Shown here: positions 61,885-64,000 of the stretch, one piece after another
How the letters are laid out: every line of letters starts with the position of its first letter
How positions within the stretch are numbered: position 1 is the first letter of the stretch
Source of the DNA: Flavobacteriia bacterium
GTDB taxonomy: Bacteria; Bacteroidota; Bacteroidia; Flavobacteriales_D; Crocinitomicaceae
DNA length: 64,000 nucleotides
Direction: 5' to 3'
Assembly: GCA_009924735.1 (NCBI GenBank)
Contig: RFQZ01000001.1
Span: 62,001 to 126,000, forward strand
Translations under genes and position numbers: made by a program
The notes under the pieces: model-generated
Databases searched by the model: none
Seen by the model: the letters and a program-made list of their open reading frames with translations, nothing else
What the model was told of the DNA's origin: nothing

Positions 61885-62997
61885 TCATCCCGCTCGAAAC
61901 AACTGCATGCTGATTCCGTCGGCGGCCAACCAGTGGTCTTGGGCTAGGCAATAGCCGTTGTGTTGTAAGTGTATTTTATCCTGCTTAATTAAGGTTTCAA
62001 GCATCCGCTGTTCTTCGACACGAAATCCACCCAAGGCGTCAATGCGCTCTATTGTCACTCCATGTTGTGTGCGGAGTCCGGTAAGCCAAAGTTCGTTCCA
62101 TTGGTTGTCTGCACTCAAGGTTTCTTCTTCATACCAATCCTGTTGTTTTAGGTATTGGGCATTGTTTGATACATTCCACCGGCGTGTACGTTTTCCATCA
62201 AAGGAATGGGCTCCAGGACCAAGCCCCAGGTAGGCTTTCCCTTTCCAATAATTGCCGTTATGAACGGCGCGTTTTTCGGGTTTTGCATAATTAGAAACCT
62301 CGTAATGTTCAAATCCCCGAGTGCTCAATGCTTGCTCAACGAGGCGGTAATGTGCTACCTGTTGCTCGTCGTTGAGCTGAGGTTCCTTGCCCGTTTTCAC
62401 GCGGTGATGCAATAAGGTTTGTGGTTCTTGCGTAAGCGCATAAGCCGAAACGTGCGCGATCGGGTAGGTATCAATCAGTGCCAACAGTTCTTCTAGATCC
62501 GCCTCCGTTTGTTGGGGCACGCCAAAGATTAAATCAATCGAAACTGAAAAGGCATACTGTTGCAGTAGATCGAGTCCCTTTCTAGTGTCTGTTGCGCGGT
62601 GGTTTCTGTTCATCCAGGTAAGGAGTTCATCATTCATGGTTTGCACCCCAATGCTTAGTCGATTAAACCCTAATCGCCACCAAGCGTCTAGGTTTTCCAG
62701 GATCAAGTCTTCTGGATTAACTTCCAAGGTTATTTCAGCATCAGTCGATAAAGAAAATTGGGAACGAATGGCAAGGAGAAAATTTCCAATTTCGTCAGGG
62801 GTTAAAAGACTCGGTGTACCCCCACCGAAATAGACACTTTCGATTGGGTCTTGGATTTCTTGCGCTCGGTTTTCAAGTTCCTCGATCATTTTTAACAACA
62901 TTTCCCCTCTGTATCCTTGAAAGGTAGTGGAGAAATGAAAATCGCAATACGTACATTTTTTTCTACAAAACGGAATATGTATGTAAATCCCAGCCAA
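61885..62997 (-). CDS. hemW: Radical SAM haem chaperone HemW
   Basis: Radical SAM protein related to coproporphyrinogen III oxidase, acting as a haem chaperone. The 370-residue protein starts with TTG (MAGIYIHIPFCRKKCTYCDF HF) and carries the cluster motif CRKKCTYCDF, then PIESVYFGGGTPSLLTPDEI, RLSIGVQTMNDELLTWMNRN and IDLIFGVPQQT. The C-terminal HemN-like domain follows. The extra Cys after the cluster that marks some oxygen-independent CPO enzymes is absent, which supports HemW. It starts 2 bases after the T9SS gene's stop. Confidence 0.93.
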   Translation of the reverse strand: MAGIYIHIPFCRKKCTYCDFHFSTTFQGYRGEMLLKMIEELENRAQEIQDPIESVYFGGGTPSLLTPDEIGNFLLAIRSQFSLSTDAEITLEVNPEDLILENLDAWWRLGFNRLSIGVQTMNDELLTWMNRNHRATDTRKGLDLLQQYAFSVSIDLIFGVPQQTEADLEELLALIDTYPIAHVSAYALTQEPQTLLHHRVKTGKEPQLNDEQQVAHYRLVEQALSTRGFEHYEVSNYAKPEKRAVHNGNYWKGKAYLGLGPGAHSFDGKRTRRWNVSNNAQYLKQQDWYEEETLSADNQWNELWLTGLRTQHGVTIERIDALGGFRVEEQRMLETLIKQDKIHLQHNGYCLAQDHWLAADGISMQLFRAG

Positions 62998-62999
62998 GG

Positions 63000-64000
63000 C
63001 TACTCCTTAATAAACTTGCGCACCAATGTTAATTCATTGTTGACAGTCACCAAAACGGTATACATCCCCTTGGATAGAAAGGCTATGTTAACAGGCGTTT
63101 GAAGGGTGTTTTCCAGCGTTTGGGTCAAAACCGTTTTGCCCGACAAATCTAGGATGGAATAACGGGTGAGGTGAGCTTGCGCACTGAGAAATAAAATGTT
63201 TTGTGCAGGATTAGGAAATACATTTAAGGCAACCCTATTTAATTCATCCAAAGATATTTGATCTACGCAAAAAGGCAAGACCGCTTGGTTTCCAAAATCA
63301 GAACTGTCCGTTGAGATGCCTGTGAGGGAGTCGCCCAAATAACTGATTTCTACACTTCCACTGTTTTGACAGAAAGGAAGTCCATAAATACCGTCCCCAT
63401 AAGAATCGTTAATGATGTAGGAATAACAACCATAATCCAAACACCAGTTTACGCTGTTCAACCCAGCGGCATTGTCTTGGTAACCGTTTCCGGAATATAG
63501 CACGGTCCCTGAGGCATTTTGCAATTCCCAAGAAGTTTCTGAGCCGTAGCAATCAAGCGTAAGGTCCATTACAACGGTTTGGCCATTTATAACGACGACA
63601 AAATTACTGCTTTGGGTATTGTTTAAATTGTTTTCATCTGTGCCTGTATTTGGATTGGAAACAGAGGCGCTAAAGCTATGGTTTCCTCCTCCTAAGGAAG
63701 CGGGAGGAAGCGTTATGGTTGTGGATTGCCATTGTGCCAAAGAACCTGACCAGTTGTAAGTTAGGTTGTTCGCCCCATCGTAACCATAGTTAATGGTTAG
63801 TGAAGTCAACGTAACCGCTCCGCCATTTGAAATGGAGACGGTTGGCGTAACTTCAGCACTACAAAAGGTACCTGAAACCCCACCCACAGCAGATGCAATC
63901 GGATCCACTTGAATCGGTACACCGCCCGACGGATCATAACCATTCACGAAGGTCGCATTGGATTGGTTTGGATCCAACCAGTATTTCAATTGGTTGGTGC
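63000..64000 (-). CDS. T9SS-exported surface or secreted protein (partial, C-terminal part)
   Basis: The frame continues past the right edge (residues TNQLKYWLDPNQSNATFVNG precede the track start, a TTG), so this is partial. It includes a CARDB-like beta domain (SAEVTPTVSISNGGAVTLTS, then ITLPPASLGGGNHSFSASVS), a second beta domain with CYGSETSWELQNASG and NDSYGDGIYGLPFC, and a T9SS sorting domain with LNVFPNPAQNILFLS and the final YTVLVTVNNELTLVRKFIKE. The N-terminal enzyme or adhesin part is out of view. Confidence 0.85.
   Translation of the reverse strand, partial: TNQLKYWLDPNQSNATFVNGYDPSGGVPIQVDPIASAVGGVSGTFCSAEVTPTVSISNGGAVTLTSLTINYGYDGANNLTYNWSGSLAQWQSTTITLPPASLGGGNHSFSASVSNPNTGTDENNLNNTQSSNFVVVINGQTVVMDLTLDCYGSETSWELQNASGTVLYSGNGYQDNAAGLNSVNWCLDYGCYSYIINDSYGDGIYGLPFCQNSGSVEISYLGDSLTGISTDSSDFGNQAVLPFCVDQISLDELNRVALNVFPNPAQNILFLSAQAHLTRYSILDLSGKTVLTQTLENTLQTPVNIAFLSKGMYTVLVTVNNELTLVRKFIKE

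Noticed and set aside
1-64000. CRISPR array or cas genes
   Set aside because: No regularly spaced repeats and no Cas-like proteins were seen.

Overview
The window looks like a chromosomal segment of a Bacteroidota bacterium, most likely order Flavobacteriales (a Crocinitomicaceae/Fluviicola-like relative is my guess). Evidence: proteins with type IX secretion (T9SS) C-terminal sorting domains, SprB-type repeats, gliding genes gldF/gldG, moderately AT-rich DNA, few Shine-Dalgarno sites, and many promoters of the Bacteroidota form TTTG-N17-23-TANNTTTG.

Layout. 1-2.5 kb: str operon rpsL-rpsG-fusA (leftward; fusA runs off the edge). 2.5-13.9 kb: CDF metal transporter, tubby-like protein, secreted PKD protein, PhoD phosphatase, subtilase with SprB repeats, GNAT and CoA-transferase, aconitase, and an outer-membrane barrel whose signal peptide carries an in-frame stop. 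14-20 kb: leftward run with a coiled-coil gene, zapA, rny, DAHP synthase/chorismate mutase and aroA, plus tsaB and a response regulator. 20-24 kb: rightward response regulator, VWD protein and PafA-type phosphatase, coupled by overlaps. 24-33 kb: purC/phoH leftward, then SAM hydrolase, ABM protein, gldF-gldG-DUF4340-dnaN-rlmN. 33-39 kb: ureohydrolase and thioesterase leftward; dnaA, a YigZ protein and an HMCES-type protein rightward. The dnaA leader holds a strong promoter and a terminator-like hairpin. 39-53 kb: three envelope proteins of unknown function, dusB-manC-sprT leftward, mlaE-mlaF, tRNA-Leu(UAG) and tig, the divergent oxyR/ahpC pair, exbB-exbD, and small secreted proteins.

53.2-61.9 kb is an accessory defence island, visibly more AT-rich than its surroundings. 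From right to left (direction of transcription) it holds a small HTH controller with a palindromic operator on its own promoter, a cytosine-5 methyltransferase with an unusual motif order, a McrB-like AAA+ ATPase, and a DUF2357/PD-(D/E)XK nuclease. These four genes overlap or nearly touch and resemble the multi-subunit LlaJI/BsuMI type of restriction-modification system. Next come a hairpin-rich spacer and a second module: a Dcm-like methyltransferase plus a restriction enzyme gene cut off after about 57 codons by an IS3-family element. A Cys-rich C-terminal gene remnant lies on the far side of the IS. Long imperfect hairpins and a shared repeat motif occupy the non-coding gaps.

61.9-64 kb returns to core genes: hemW and the C-terminal part of a T9SS-exported protein. 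The best candidate for an under-described system is the four-gene island module at 56.4-61.5 kb with its operator and flanking hairpins.
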